64,000 nucleotides of DNA, from assembly GCF_034702125.1 (NCBI RefSeq), contig NC_085875.1:41870770-41934769 (forward strand). Direction: 5' to 3'. Shown piece after piece: positions 12,212 through 25,847 of this stretch; the stretch's first letter is position 1; each line of letters opens with the position of its first letter. A program made the translations under genes and the position numbers. The notes below the pieces were generated by a model. It ran no database searches and was not told where the DNA came from. It worked only from the letters and a program-made list of their open reading frames with translations. This DNA comes from Engraulis encrasicolus. Taxonomy: Eukaryota; Chordata; Actinopteri; Clupeiformes; Engraulidae.

Positions 12212-13143
12212 GTAAGACTAATGCAGTTGATAACATTGAATACATCTGCTACAGTGAATAACACTTGTCATCTACGTCTGGTACGGTTTTGCATAATTCT
12301 GGGCATGACGGACCTGGGTGTGTGGTGTGGTATCCTAAGTTATATTCCGTTTTTAAAGCTTTATTTCTGTGTGCGTCTGCTCCGCGTGCGAGCAAGCTCT
12401 AGGCTTAAAAACCTTTTCAGGAGAAAGGTCCTGGCACAGCGAGACATCGTGCCCAACTAACGTAGTGCAGCCTACTTCTGGGAAGTCGAAATAAATGGCT
12501 GGCAGGTTTAAAATCTTACCAGTGCGGGGAACGAAACAGTGTTTCTAGTAGCAGGTGTCTCCGGGTTCCCACCACTCTGTGTGGAGGAGAGGCTACATTG
12601 TAGCATACATGTGTAGCCTGTTCTCTTTGGGTCTTTTCTCAGCTTGACCATTAGTGGCTTTGTTGATACCCAGCTCTGCTGGAGATGTTTTTATTTGGTT
12701 AAAAAAATAATTAATGATTGCCATGCCAAATCAACAGCTGACTTGATCCCATGACCACTGATGTAATGACTCATTTAAATCAGTTCTATGACATTTTTAG
12801 GGTGCTGATATCACAGTCTGAGTAGATGTTCTGCTACACAAAAGAGCCCTAGTTCATAGCATGTTGATACATTTGCCTATAATGCTGTAACATTGAGTTG
12901 CTCAGATATGACTAGCAACAGTGATTGAGGTAGGTTGACAGGCTCTTTCTGTTCCATTCACCAGCTTTGACAAAAAAAAAACCTAACTCTTATTTTAACA
13001 GGGTCATGATCACGACTTGTTTATCAGCCTTAGTCAGATGTGTTGCATAATAGTCAAAATGACAGTTCTTGGGAAGTTAGAATAAGTGAGCACTATTTTC
13101 CTCCTCGTGTAGGAAGAAGTCTTGACTGTCCTCTTACTTTCAG

Positions 13144-13230
13144 ATGGCAGCCCTGTCAAGAGTTCTGGGTCCAGTTGGAGGACTGTCGTTGTTTCTCCCT
13201 GCTTCTTTGTGTTCAAGAAGTTTTGTCTGA
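13144..13230 (+). CDS. candidate first coding exon (mitochondrial-presequence-like)
   Basis: A pyrimidine-rich CTCTTACTTTCAG acceptor is followed at once by ATG and an open frame beginning MAALSRVLGPVGGLSLFLPA and ending with TGA about 28 codons on. The peptide is basic, hydroxylated and without acidic residues, as mitochondrial targeting presequences are. A donor would have to lie before the stop; GTGTTC after TCTTT would give the phase needed by the candidate exon at 16424, but it is weak. I do not recognise the protein. It may be chance. Confidence 0.25.
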   Translation: MAALSRVLGPVGGLSLFLPASLCSRSFV

Positions 13231-14469
13231 AGTCTGAATAATAACATTGTTATGCATGTATATTTATAGAGGCTAGACTGCATTCTTTCTTCACCTGTGC
13301 TTGTGAAGCCGAAGGCCATGTTTGAACGAGGTTTTATTCTTTTCTCCCTTAATCCCAAACAGAGCAGAGAAACACATCACTATTAACATTTCAGAACAGA
13401 GCATGGCCGTAGGGCTATGGTTAATTTTCTCTTGTCATTTCTGTTGGGATGTTAAAACGGAACAGCTGTCCTCAGTATAAAATGCAAAATAACACTTGTC
13501 AATCATAGACGGAACGGATAGTGTGCATTATTAGAACCACATTCACAACTTTTTTCTCTCTCACAATACATATAGAGTTGTATTAACTCTTATTTGAAGG
13601 CATGAAACATAATGCTAAAAAGAGGACAAAAACAATAACATCATCAAAGTGTAATATGTATTGACTGAAACCTCTGGGTGTCATATAAAACATGGTACAG
13701 TTTTCTCCCTACTTGTGGTGTTTGTGTTTGCTTTTGCTCCGTGACAAGTGTGCACTTGAATGTGTGGAGAATGGAGATGAGTGTGCGATGTGCAAAGCCG
13801 TTTTATATTGAGTTTGCCTTGCAAGCACACAGTTGGGACTTTTGAGACACATGATCACATCTTTTCAACAGCAGGCATCTATTTTTTTGTGTTGTGTGGT
13901 GATTGTGGTGTGTTTATAGTCCTGGTAAATCATCTCAGCGCTTGTCTCTCCATCACACCTCTTTATAATGTCCTTGTGCTACTGTAACCAGGAACCTAAT
14001 GTCTTGGCCCACACGTCACGGATCATGACTCTAGACTGTAGTTCATTTGGCTCTCAAATCCTGTCTGTAACATACAGTACTGTCAGGTAGACCATTAATA
14101 CATAGTTTTTAGTAATCATTCTTATCAGTACCACCTTGTCAGTGTCCTTGTCAGTGTCAAGTATCTTGAGTGTGTGTGTATATGTGAGAGCAATGCAATA
14201 TATGAGGAAATGATACAGTAACACAACACACCATGCAATTTGTGCATTTATTGTCATTTGAATAACCCACTTGTCTCTGAACCACACTGGCAACCTATGG
14301 GTATACTAAGAAATACATGCAGGCGAGTGCTGGGATACAGAGTTTTTTTTATATCCAGAAAGATTATTGGAGGATGACATTAGTGAGTTCAGTTGTGTTT
14401 TGAATTAAATCTCTACAGGGCAGCGGCAAACGCATACTGAAGCTCTCTGCTCATCCCCACTCTATGTCC

Positions 14470-14506
14470 ACACACGCACACACACACACACACACGCACA
14501 CACACG

Positions 14507-14589
<83 letters not shown>
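14470..14589. repeat. (CA)n microsatellite
   Basis: CA units with a few CG substitutions in the first 40 bp, then a pure run. Confidence 0.97.
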
Positions 14590-14590
<1 letters not shown>

Positions 14591-15386
14591 TTGCATGAGG
14601 AGGTTTGCTCGCAAGCAGCACAGCAGGTACTGGTGATTGGCCAACCATCAGTCACTTCATCAGACTTCCCCTCTGGTGCCACATCCACCAAGCTGAGTTT
14701 TCTTACATGGGTCATATATGTCCAGCTGCTTTCTAAATGGACCTCTTTGAGCTGAGCGCTGCTCCGGCTTACCTGGTAAGAGATAACTGTATCTGCTGTG
14801 GTACAGTATCTCGGCTTTAATGCCTGCTTAGACGATATTGACCACTTCAGTAGATTTGGATAAAAAAAGAAGATATATCCCACTGGATGTATTATTTAAG
14901 ATTAATATGGAGTTGTGTTTGATGGTGAAGCATCAATAACATCCGTCTCCCCTCTCTCTGTCTCTCCATGTCTGTGTGAAGCTGTGCAATACAATCACAT
15001 TTACTAGGTAGACAAGGAAATACATGGACAAAAAATTCGAGATGTAGTTTATTGAAGTGTAAGTCTATTTAATAATCATGATTTACCCTTTTCACTGATA
15101 ACTTAAAACCTCCTTCATGTCATATCTGGAATTAATGAATGTGCTGTTGTGTATGCTGCTCAGTGGTGCCTATCTGCATTATGAGAAATGTCAATTTCTA
15201 TAGGAATGTAGTTGAACAGGTATTTAAAGACATTTAACGAGCCTTTAATGAATCAATATAATAAACTGAATTAGTTATATTACCACACAATTTCCACTGT
15301 TCCCACAATAATTATTTCAGTGTATGATAAAATGGCATTTTAATGTATAGGAAATGAGTACTTGGAAATGAATAGTTCATATAGAC

Positions 15387-15578
15387 CAGGGGTTCCCAAC
15401 CTTTTTCAACTTGGGACCCACTCGAAATTGTCAAAAAATGTTCGGGGCCCACCTCTGACCCAATTAAGAATAAAACTCAAATAAATCAGCAGCAACACAC
15501 ACCAAAATATGATTATAATTTTTGGAAAATTATTTCAATGCCCACTTATACACAATACCTTCAGGTTGGTAATCACTG
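15387..15578. mobile_element. small hAT-type element with perfect 8-bp target duplication
   Basis: The left end is CAGGGGTTCCCAACC and the right end GGTTGGTAATCACTG (imperfect terminal inverted repeat, 11 of 15). It is flanked by ATATAGAC at 15379-15386 and again at 15579-15586. 192 bp, no coding capacity. Confidence 0.88.
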
Positions 15579-16423
15579 ATATAGACATTTTAGAAAATTA
15601 TTGTTATATTATTATGAAGGAACAGACTAACATTTATTCAATTTTATTGCTGCACCCTGTGAATAGTTCACAAATGCTGACTCCATACAAAGGGAATCAT
15701 AACCTTTGAACACTGAAACAGTTTGATTGCATTTCAAAAGAGGACACCCTTATTTAAGTCCATGATTTCAGCTGTATAGACGTACGTCCTTCCTTGGTTA
15801 CTGCTGTTGATCCAGCCACATCTAATGTATTTACCATTCACCCCTTGCCTCCTTGGATGGGAACTGAACACTGGTCTCTCTCCATGCCAAAACCTACACT
15901 GCAGACAGTCAGACAGTCAAATTAAATGGCTGGCATGTAGTTTGACCACTGAAACAATGGCTGGAGGGGTTATGATATTTTTCGCATGAAAAGCTGAACT
16001 TAAAACAAAACTGTTAGTGAAGACTGACTCTAACACCGTGGAGCCCTGCAATACATTTGTGAGTATGTGTGATTAAATAGGTTTTTGCACATTTCTTCTA
16101 AATACTGTGTGGTTTGGAAGATAGAAGTGAAATATTCTGCAGCTGACTGAAAGATAAACAATGTCACCAATATAACCCCTGAAGCATGTAATAATTATTT
16201 TTTCCCCAGATTTTCTATCCAATTAACTGAATGTTTGTTTTCATTTTCACAAATAATTCCTTCACGCAAGTGTTTTGTGAGCCACACATTGTGCTTTTTA
16301 GTACGAGACATTTTCCTATTTATTTGTTTGTTTTTGTTGTGTAGCTCAAATAATACTTGGAAAGTTAATAGTTAGTTGCTTTTTGATTTAATTTTTTTTG
16401 TCATTTCCTTTTTCAATCAACAG

Positions 16424-16497
16424 ATTGAAGAATTTGGGGGAAGGGATAAGAATCACCTTTGATGGCGATGTGATTCCACCAGAGCTGTCCTTCTTCG
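16424..16497 (+). CDS. candidate internal coding exon of unidentified gene
   Basis: 74 bp between a TTTTTCAATCAACAG acceptor and a strong GTGAGTAC donor. Only one of the three frames is open. It encodes LKNLGEGIRITFDGDVIPPE then LSFF, starting after the second base of a codon and ending after the first base of one. The peptide has ordinary globular composition and looks like real protein, but I cannot place it in a family. It cannot splice directly to the exon at 53691 in that exon's ATG frame, so intervening exons or a separate gene are required. Confidence 0.4.
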
Positions 16498-16612
16498 GTG
16501 AGTACCTTTGCCTCAGACGGACCATATTAGAACCAGCTGTAATGTGGCAGCATACTATATGGCTCTTTATTGGTGTGCCTACATGATGTTGTGAATATTT
16601 ACAATCAACTGT

Positions 16613-16836
16613 GTAACACTTTATTTTAATGGTTCACAGTGTAATAACCAGTGTAACAATATTTAATACCATGTAATACCAGTGTAATACCATGGAACAT
16701 CCTAGATGTAAGTGCAAAATTGGTACATGGTGTTACGCTGGTATTACATGGTATTAAATATTGTTACACTGGTTGTTACACTGTACCTAATGTGGTAGAT
16801 CCACTGTAATAGTGAGCCATTAAAATAAAGTGTTAC
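16613..16836. mobile_element. palindromic inverted-repeat element
   Basis: Ends GTAACACTTTATTTTAATGG and its reverse complement CCATTAAAATAAAGTGTTAC. The interior is also palindromic (AATATTTAATACCATGTAAT against its complement), so the whole 224 bp can fold into one hairpin. No coding capacity and no certain target duplication. Confidence 0.87.
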
Positions 16837-16927
16837 AAACGTTGTTAATGTTCATTGTTTCAACAAACATTTGAACAAGCTATTCGTATACGTATACAGG
16901 TTGTTCCCATGTGCAAAGCCTTGGCAG

Positions 16928-18096
<1,169 letters not shown>

Positions 18097-18234
18097 CACA
18101 CGATAAAAAATGCGGTGTTAATTCAACACTTTAGAGAGTCAATTTTAGCATCTTCTAACCTAGCCTTCTAAACGAGTATTTGATCCCAGAGTGGTCTCTA
18201 AGGTTGAATTAACACTGCATTTTTTGTTACGGTG
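18097..18234. mobile_element. short inverted-repeat element
   Basis: The left end (AAAAAATGCGGTGTTAATTC) is mirrored at the right end by GAATTAACACTGCATTTTTT, giving about 30-bp terminal repeats in a 138-bp element without coding capacity. Confidence 0.75.
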
Positions 18235-21200
18235 CATTATTTATTTTTTGTAAAGCACGCTTGAGAGCTGGGCAGTAGAGGTTGCCTAGCGCAGCTGACC
18301 CCCTGAGGCTAATGGAATGCACTGGGTGAAAAAAAGTGACAGGCTTCAGTGTTTGTGATGGAGCACTTAGGAATAGTCAACAATATCATTGGCGTCCTGC
18401 TCTGCTGGTGTGCATTAAAAGACAGAACTGGCATGTTGTGATATATTACTGTCAAAAGTCACTTAAGACTGTTGAAGAACTTATAGACATCTGTGTAACT
18501 GGCGAGATGAGTGAATGGACTTAGACATATTCTGTATGCCCCCCCCCCCATTCAAATTCTGCTAGAAAGACTGAAAGGCCACCTGGAATTTCTGTATCGG
18601 AATACTGTTAACCTTGGCCAAAAATACACCATGCTGGCCATTTCCCCCCCCCCAGATTCCTGAGATATATGCAGATGATGCAGGTTTTTGCTAAAAATAC
18701 TTTAAACTGACAAGGCAGCGCAGGTAGAAAAGCTTTCTTCCCTCTCTCTCTCCCTTCCTCCCCCTTTGTGACCTTGCAAAACAATCCGAGTACCTTGTTT
18801 AACTGCCACATACGTCTCACCTTTAGACACACACAGCGCTGCAGTGTCACCTTCTACTGTCTGCTCCAATGAAAAGTGATCATAGCTCAGGACGAGGCAG
18901 GAGTCTGCTGGCGCACGGAGACAGACATCACAATACAGTACACAGTACAAGGCTCTGCTGTATTTTGGTAGACATACCCCTGACCTCTGAGACTGTGTTC
19001 CAGAACATAGTAGACAGTTAGGCAGCTGAGACCAACATTTTAATGCCATTTTTTTATATTAATTTAACAATTTCCTCTTGTTTATAGACAACAGGTCTCA
19101 AGAGATTTGCTGTGAAAACAGGAAAGGACAAATAAGGTCAAAGCAATTATATAATCAGGAATTATGTAATAAATAAATAAATTAGATCACCTGCTTCATT
19201 GGGCTCGTATTCTAGAATTATTACCGCATCCTTGCACAAAGAAGAGACCATTTGCGCATACAGGCCAGATTGTGCATGTAAGTCTTACACTTGCACAGCT
19301 TGCACATTGACACATTTATGCAATTGCACATACTGCTTTTACAAAGACTCTCTTGATGTGCATTCACACCTTTGCACAAAATGACTTTCATTCCATATCC
19401 AGCTTGCACTAGGCTACAGACCAGCTTGTAGATTGCACTTTCATTCAATTGTGTGTATTGCTTTTAGTGGAACTTGTAATATTACTGTGACTGCCATGCT
19501 GTGTTATATTATTATGACAGGTATTACACATAGAATCCAAATAAACCGTAACGAAAGCTACTCTTCCATCTGCACAGTTAACTTGAATTTGACCTAGAAC
19601 ATTTTTTAAACACAGCAGGGGGTGAATCCTCTTTGTGAAATCCTAAATCGCTGGCAGGATCATAAATGCTTTGGGTTGGGACACTTTGTTGCCAGTGTAC
19701 GGTTCTCTGTGTTACTTTTAAACTGCAGCCTACGCACTACTGAAGAAAGTCAACTGTTAGTACAGTCTATGTTTATTTCCCTCTCTAACAAGGCGCTGTT
19801 TGCCTAGCCGTCAGAGGACATGAGGTTGTTAATTTGTCAACAGAGAAACAGGCTCTAAATACTTTTTTTAATATACTTACTTTGTACTTCGTGACTTCAG
19901 GCATGTTCCTTAGATCTGTCTCACCAACGTTGACTACTCAGATGGAAAGGTGGAGATAGGAATGAAGCGAGACTAATAACGCTGTGTGAGCGAGATGTGA
20001 AAAGCGATGATTATATTGCTGAAGAGATACAGAAGCGTTCGTGTTCATCTATGGCTAATCAGTCTGTCATAACACAGATGTTATGACACCCAGCCCCTGA
20101 TATCGCGTTCGAATGATGGAAATAGAATAGTTTGATCGTTATGGGGAAATTATTCCACTTCCTTGAGGGCAGTCCAACAGGAGAGGAGAGTGCTACTGAT
20201 ATTCCCATTCACACGCCGGCCTACTTATTGTCATGTCAGACCTGTCAGGTGCACTTTATTGACAAAGGGAGAGAGCTTTTTATTATGCAGTTACTATTTT
20301 TGCGGACCCTTCCTCGGAGATAAGGTCCTGTCAAGGTTGATTCACAACTCAACTGCTTTTGAGATTACAAAAAAAAAAAACGAAAAAAAACTTGAGAGTC
20401 CTTCAGTGTCAACTCGCATCGCATGTTGTTGCTTTCATTTTCGAATAGCGTTTGTCCTGGCAGATTGTCTTTCAGCTGTGATAAGGTCAAACAAAGCGAA
20501 TCAAATACTAAAACAATTGCGCCGAAATCTGTTGGCTATCTTAGACACTGGGAACAGAGTCAAATTCACTCACCCACTGCCAATTTTGCACAACAAACCA
20601 AGAAAGAAATTGGGTCTCAGAATGGCCACAGAAACTTGGGCCAAAATGGCTTGTTTCTCCAAAATGTTCAAATTAAATAAAAAAATCTATCTCAGGTATG
20701 GTGCAGACATAGACAAGGCACACCTGAGTCTGTTACAAAGAATCCAAAACATCTATTGCAGCTTCAGAAAGAAAAGAAAAAAAAACACTCAGCTATGTGT
20801 TTCATCTGATTGTACCCTCAACATAGTTGATTTCTTTTCCATGCATTAGCCAGTCTGCCTGTCTGATGATTTCTGCTCTCATTAGGATCTGCTTGTGTAG
20901 GAAATGGCAGCATCAAATACCTGGCACTTCAGACTACTAAATGGTTGGATCATCTAACTGGTGGAAAAATGCTGTATATATTTATCCCTTATTGCATGGG
21001 TTGAGACTTCTGAATTGACAAGGGAGCAATTATCTTGTTTTTTTTTGTTTTTTTTTAGTTTGAATGCAGTTTTAACCTTCGTTTGATAACCTTGAAGCTT
21101 ACTGCCATATGCTGGGAGGTGTTTTTAAAGGTGTTTGCTTTTAAAACAAGACTAGAAAAGTACACTATTAAGACTGTTTTAGCTCCTCTGGAAAGGTTGT

Positions 21201-21472
21201 GTGTATTAAATGAAATGCTCAATCAGTGGTAAATAAATGTTATCCCTGATGTAAATGTTAAATAATGACATTTCTAGTTAGGCTCTGCTCATAATGCAGG
21301 CTGTTTCAATTTTACTTTTGATAATGCCATAGTGGTAGCATGAAACAGTAAACTAATTTCATAGAAAATCTTAACCTATTATACTGTTGCAGTTAAGATT
21401 TACATTAACATTTCATACGATATGATACGAAGTGCTAACTAAGTAAATAGTGCCCTAAGAGAACTCTAATAA
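18235..21472. other. gene-poor stretch
   Basis: Unique AT-rich sequence. 19230-19440 contains repeated TTGCAC/TGCACA words (at least nine), possibly the decayed 3' end of a LINE. The open frame at 20163-20849 (228 codons) has no acceptor/donor pattern or protein-like composition that persuades me it is coding. Confidence 0.5.
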
Positions 21473-21480
21473 TAAGAAAC

Positions 21481-21846
21481 TAGGGCTGTGCAATATATCA
21501 TATTGATATTGTGGCATCAATATTGCAGTCAAACAATATGAAATTTTATAATATTGATATTTGTAATTTGTCTATACTGCCAAAAGGTAGGTTATGCTAA
21601 GTGCAATATATTCCCCTCGTCTTAAGCCATTGCGAGCTCAAAGCAGACTTGCTACCCAATACTCATGCAGAAAACTGCGTGTTTCTCTATGGCCCTCCAC
21701 TCCAACTGCTGAAGGGAGGGGAGATTGTGAATTGTTTTGCACAATTAATTTGTCTTCAAAAAAATATTGTCTGAAAATATCATGATATCAATAATATTGA
21801 CTGAAATAACTCTGATATTGATTTTTCTCATAATCAAGCAGCCCTA
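21481..21846. mobile_element. hAT-type AT-rich non-autonomous element
   Basis: Starts TAGGGCTGTGCAATATATCA and ends CAGCCCTA. Its interior is rich in ATATTGATAT words on both sides. The flanks TAAGAAAC (21473-21480) and TAAGAAAG (21847-21854) match at 7 of 8 positions, fitting an aged 8-bp hAT duplication. Confidence 0.8.
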
Positions 21847-22308
21847 TAAGAAAGTAACGCTTTATTTGATTAAGAATTCATCTGACTAAGAATATCATAA
21901 TCGTATAATATTATGAGGCAAATGATTGAGACCTATTTAGCTGAACACCTGCAGAGTTGAAGAGGGTACCCTTTCTATCCCGGCTTCAAGTTGTGTAACG
22001 TAACGAAGCCGGTGGTCGTAAAGAAGTGCTTGCCATACTTACCATACTGACAAGGTCATATTGCATGACTGAGGAGCCATGGAATGCTAGCTGCGGTTCA
22101 AGTGAACTAACTTTCTGGGTGCTTACCCATAAAGCTTCCTTAAACAAGCACAGTGCGTACATTGGCACTCTACTTCAAACTGGACTTGAGCAGGTTCTGT
22201 TAGGTTTTTTTGGAGTTTTTTTTAAACGATCTACCAAATTCAGTAGGGATGCTGGATAAATGGGTAAGATGAGCTGGTGTGTGAATGTGGGAAAGTGTGT
22301 ATGTGTAT

Positions 22309-22372
22309 TTTGAAAGCACTTTGAGACAACTTTAGTTGTGATATTGCGCTACATAAATACGGGTTGTGTTGT
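22309..22372. repeat. interspersed repeat tail (GAAAGCACTTTGAG family)
   Basis: Second copy of the tail seen at 9664-9740: TTTTGAAAGCACTTTGAGAC, then GTGATATTGCGCTACATAAA. Confidence 0.6.
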
Positions 22373-22619
22373 ATTGTATGTACCAAAATAGAGCGTCACA
22401 GCGTCAAACTCTATTTAACTGAGTTCTCATTGTACACAATGTTCTGATTTTTCATTTGTCGAAAGTTAAAGATGGAAATCTGCCATATTTAAATACACTA
22501 CAGGCAGACTATATTGCTCGTCTTAACAGCAGATTTATTTTTACATACATTGCTCAAGGAGTGTAGTTCAAGGAGATGCCCCTTTCTAGCTCCCTCTGAT
22601 ACTGTATGTACTGTGTGTT

Positions 22620-22782
<163 letters not shown>

Positions 22783-23597
22783 ACACACACACAGTTTAAA
22801 TAGCCAGAAGCTACATAGCTCACCAAAGACATGGAAAGCCAGGGAGCATCCGATATCCATTTTAGGCATTACTACTATTGTTCAGTATGCTAATTGCGTA
22901 TCTCTGCTGCTGTGTTGCCAGCTTTGTTAAAAAGCACAGGTGAGTCAGGAGGCCGTTTTGGATGCACAGAATCTTGGCAAAGTGTACAGTACTGTGGATG
23001 GCTCACAGCAAGACCCTGTTCATTTTGTTCAGTTGCATGGCTCCATTTGTATTATTTTGGGGCTTCGGGTAGAACTCGTGTCATCCGTGTTAGCTCTAAG
23101 CTTGTTTTATTTTAGGCAATAATTTAGGCCTGGATTTTTTTAAATCTATTAACCTAATTTAATTATTAAAAATTATTTAAAAACACCTTTGTGGCAGGTG
23201 TTTTAGAAAACTGTTTATGTGTAAAGAAAACACCCAAAGCAGATACGTTTACAAAAATAACCATATACTAGGCCTACGTGTAGCCAAGGCTTTAGGCCTC
23301 CACTAATATTAAGCACTGAGCACACTAGCAGGCATTGGCAGTCTGCAGTCCATGTTGTCCTGGCAGGGTCATATCATTATTAGTGCTGGGAACACCATGG
23401 GCTGCGGTTTTTCAAAGGGTCCCGACTGAATTAGCAGTCACGTTTTTCGTGCCACAGAGGAAATCTAGCAGCGTGTAGCCTCTCTGAAGAGGCTTTATCC
23501 TCGCCATCATACAACCTAACAGTAGGCGACAAATGAATTTGTTAAAATGTTGTTATGCAGCAGTATTTCATCAGTCTATCTGACTACATCAATTGTG

Positions 23598-23940
23598 CTT
23601 AAAGTGATACTGTCCCATTTTTGGAAATAAGCTTATTTTACACCTCACCTTGAGATAAATAATAGGGTTTTACCATTCTCTTGTACTTTCAACCGTTCTC
23701 TGGATATGGCAGTGCAAATTTTACCTCTAAGCTAGCAGTTAACATTGAGTCCTATGAGACCAGCTGGCGGCTAACTGGTCTCATAGGACTCAATGTTAAC
23801 TGCTAGCTTGGAGGTAAAATGTGCACTGCCCTACCCAGAGAACGGTTGAAAGTACAGGAGAACGGTAAAACTCAAGCTTATTTCACACCTCTCCTTGAGT
23901 TAAATGATTATTTCCAAAAATGGGACAGTATCCCTTTAAG
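23598..23940. mobile_element. palindromic inverted-repeat element, copy 2 (complete)
   Basis: 343 bp, nearly all palindromic. The outer ends are CTTAAAGTGATACTGTCCCA and the matching inverted TGGGACAGTATCCCTTTAAG. The inner arms share AGCTAGCAGTTAACATTGAG. This is the full-length relative of the interrupted copy at 3133-3733. No coding capacity; superfamily not assigned. Confidence 0.88.
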
Positions 23941-24826
23941 TGGACGGTATGATGCTAATTAGACATTTTGGAAATGTACATGCATGTCTTGCGAATAGGA
24001 GGAAAATGCGGAAAGATGTGTAGAAAGGAGTTTTTAAACTGATTTGTTGTTTATGAGGCCAGAGACAAGGACAAAACTAATGCCAGATATAGAAGGAAAA
24101 AAATAGAATCCCACTCACAAAAGCACATAATGAAGGCAGTTTGGTTATACAAATTAAAAGCTTTTGATCTTGTGCCTCGTCACAAAATGAACTCATTCAG
24201 CCGATATCTGGCAATCTCATTGAGACATTCCAAGACTGTTGACATTTGTCATGCATCCTTTCAGTCTTGCAGATTGATGGAAGGCTTTCGCTGATGATGA
24301 GCCTCGCTTGGCAACATTGAATATTTTGTTCTGAACTTTGTGCACAGGAGTGGGGAAAAAAAACGAGACGAGAGTGAGATCAACTCACACAAGCGATGCA
24401 CACGTCCTCCTTGACCGTCCAAATCTGCTCTTATCTCCCGGCAGCCAGCGAATGATAAATCCGCAATCACGAATTGGAGGCACGTGGATGACTGGATGAT
24501 TGATAATCCAATAATCCGTAGGTCAGGCTCCCTTAAAACGACGTAAGGCCAGGTGTTGGGTTGTGTTTTGTGTTGTGTGCAAATATTCTGCCGCATGGCA
24601 GACTGCTTGTGGTGATCCAAAACAGCTGGCAAGCGTTGTGAGCCAAAGCGGCCTTTATTGGGCGCAACAAAATAACAAACAAATCATCTATATTCTGAGA
24701 GAATTCTCTCCTTTGCTGTTCACCAGCCTGACTTGCTAAAACATTTTTGTTTGTATTTATTTATGTACTATTGCTCTTATTATTTCTTTATATACGCATG
24801 CATTTGTTTTTGTGTAATACTAAACT
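23941..24826. other. unique sequence left of the LTR element
   Basis: No repeat, exon or RNA feature recognised. Confidence 0.5.
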
Positions 24827-24831
24827 ATTAT

Positions 24832-25682
24832 TGTCACGGACAGAAGAGGACCCAAGAGCGCAAGTTCAAATTCAGAGTTCTTTATTTAAGGTTTCAGGGG
24901 GGAAGAGGAGTGAGATGATCGTGAGGTCTTGGGAGGTTCCGGTTCCAGGGGTGCTAGGAGTGCCAGGGGTGTCAGGGGTTCCAGGGGTGCTTGGGGCTCT
25001 GGGGTTTTTCAGGGTCCTGTGGGTTACCTGGGCTCCGGGGGTCACCAAATGTTCGGGGGTGTCCAGTCCAAGTGCTTAGTGTGTGTGTCCCCCAGTGATG
25101 GAGCGGCGTATCGGGCTGAGGGTGGTGAAGCGTCTGGGCTCGCTCATCTGGTGGTCGGAGACCTGGGGGAACACACACACAACAGCAATATGAATGGCAG
25201 GCAGAAGTACAGATCAGGGCTGGGCAAATATCGTGGTGAGAGACAGAAGGCAGAATCGAGTTACCGGAGGGGCTGAAGATCGGAGAGTAGTCGAGATCCA
25301 GAAGGCAGGTCGGGATAGTCGGGGCAGTAGAACAAGGAGGCAGTCAAGAAAGGATCGGTATCACAAACAGGAGTCAGAGCGCAGACAGGCAGGTTACTGG
25401 TCCGGGTTTGAAGACGATCTGACAGGGCTTGGCTGAAAAACAGGGCTTGATATACTGGGAGAGGTTAGTGGGGAAATGCAGTGCAGCTGGCAGAGTAATT
25501 AGAACAGAGTGAGGCAAGGTGAGGATGGTGAGTGGGAAATGCAGTGCAGCTGGCCAGGCAACAAGAGCAGAGCAGGGCGGAGCCAGGTGGAGCTCGTTAG
25601 GCAGAGTAGGGAGAGAGTGAGCAGAGTGGCAGAGAATTGAATGCAATTGAGGTTGTTACCGGGAGAGAGAGTGCTCATGACA
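24832..25682 (-). repeat. 3' LTR of the Ty3/gypsy element
   Basis: 851 bp, almost identical to 30690-31541. It differs at 25559 (C against T at 31417) and lacks one A corresponding to 31519. On the plus strand, 24940-25050 contains tandem CAGGGGTGY-like units, a small G-rich minisatellite. Confidence 0.97.
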
Positions 25683-25697
25683 GGACCCCCCCTCCAA
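25683..25697 (-). promoter_or_regulatory. polypurine tract of the LTR element
   Basis: On the element sense strand, TTGGAGGGGGGG immediately precedes the 3' LTR. This is the expected RNase H-resistant primer for plus-strand DNA synthesis. Confidence 0.75.
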
Positions 25698-25847
25698 GGG
25701 ACGGCCCCAGAAGTCCCAAGAACAACATCACGTCGGGAGGGTGGAGGGGAGCAGGCGGCGGGTCAGAACTCCTCCGAGCGGTCAGAGTGAATATCCTCAT
25801 CCTCAGAAGGAGTTGGAGGGTCACAGTCGGGAGACAGGACAGGCACT

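Larger units (their letters stand above)
12212..16423. other. unassigned stretch between candidate exons
   Basis: Mostly unique AT-rich sequence. It includes a (CA)n tract at 14470-14589 and a small hAT-type element at 15387-15578. The only exon-like signal is the CTTTCAG-ATG at 13137-13146, listed separately. Confidence 0.6.

Noticed and set aside
20163..20849. 228-codon plus-strand open frame
   Set aside because: No recognised homology, no exon signals, A-rich low-complexity segments and no coding-like composition.
24929..25436. Open frames in the LTRs (repeated at 30787-31294)
   Set aside because: Present identically in both LTRs, antisense to the element, with G-rich repeat composition; no evidence of an LTR-encoded protein.
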